Position numbers and translations under genes: made by a program. Below, piece by piece: positions 5,051 to 5,054 of a stretch of 5,054 bases of DNA. Positions within the stretch are counted from its first letter, which is position 1, and every line of letters begins with the position of its first letter. Source of the DNA: SFEL01 sp045592165 (GTDB taxonomy: Bacteria > Bacillota > Clostridia > Christensenellales > CAG-138); assembly GCA_045592165.1 (NCBI GenBank), contig JAZNUG010000020.1, forward strand, positions 1 through 5,054, written 5' to 3'. The notes beneath the pieces are model-generated. The model saw only the letters and a list, made by a program, of their open reading frames with translations. It searched no databases and had not been told where the DNA came from.

Positions 5051-5054
5051 TTAG

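Noticed and set aside
1..5054. Possible defence system, mobile element, CRISPR array or RNA gene
   Set aside because: No transposase, integrase, terminal repeats, spaced repeat array, tRNA cloverleaf or rRNA-like stretch was seen on either strand. The window is explained by ordinary metabolic and transport genes with their control regions.

Overview
The window looks like chromosomal DNA of an anaerobic Firmicute, probably a gut Clostridia-type bacterium (Oscillospiraceae- or Lachnospiraceae-like). This is inference from four things. Every gene has a strong AGGAGG-type ribosome binding site. The solute-binding lipoprotein has a typical clostridial signal peptide followed by an acidic Ala/Glu/Pro/Val tether. 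The glutamate dehydrogenase resembles the Clostridium symbiosum NAD enzyme. A flavodoxin-ferredoxin fusion of the EFR1 kind is also present. Base composition is roughly half GC by eye, and the efr1-like gene and intergenic DNA are more AT-rich.

Layout. At 1-2488 (+) lies the end of a tripartite TRAP transporter operon: the last codons of a probable small permease (dctQ), the complete large permease (dctM), and the complete substrate-binding lipoprotein (dctP), in the order Q-M-P. At 2489-2649 is a convergent intergenic region with three hairpins. One is a textbook rho-independent terminator for the TRAP operon, and one is a perfect stem at the end of the opposing gene. At 2650-3429 (-) lies a 259-residue flavodoxin/2x[4Fe-4S] ferredoxin fusion. 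At 3430-3638 is a divergent regulatory region with two back-to-back extended -10 promoters, an operator-like palindrome, a direct repeat and a small 5' leader hairpin. At 3639-4988 (+) lies a complete hexameric-type glutamate dehydrogenase with all catalytic residues and NAD-type coenzyme residues. The last 66 bases hold a GC-rich inverted repeat cut by the window end.

How the genes fit together. The TRAP system imports an organic acid of unknown identity, driven by an ion gradient. Glutamate dehydrogenase interconverts glutamate and 2-oxoglutarate plus ammonium. The flavodoxin-ferredoxin protein is a low-potential electron carrier or oxidoreductase of unknown partner. The TRAP operon is separated from the other two genes by terminators, so a shared pathway is not shown. 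The divergent efr1-like/gdhA pair could share regulation.

I see no mobile element, CRISPR array, RNA gene or clearly new system. The most interesting parts are the regulatory architecture at 3430-3638 and the uncharacterised role of the flavodoxin-ferredoxin fusion. All protein calls rest on motif recognition by eye.
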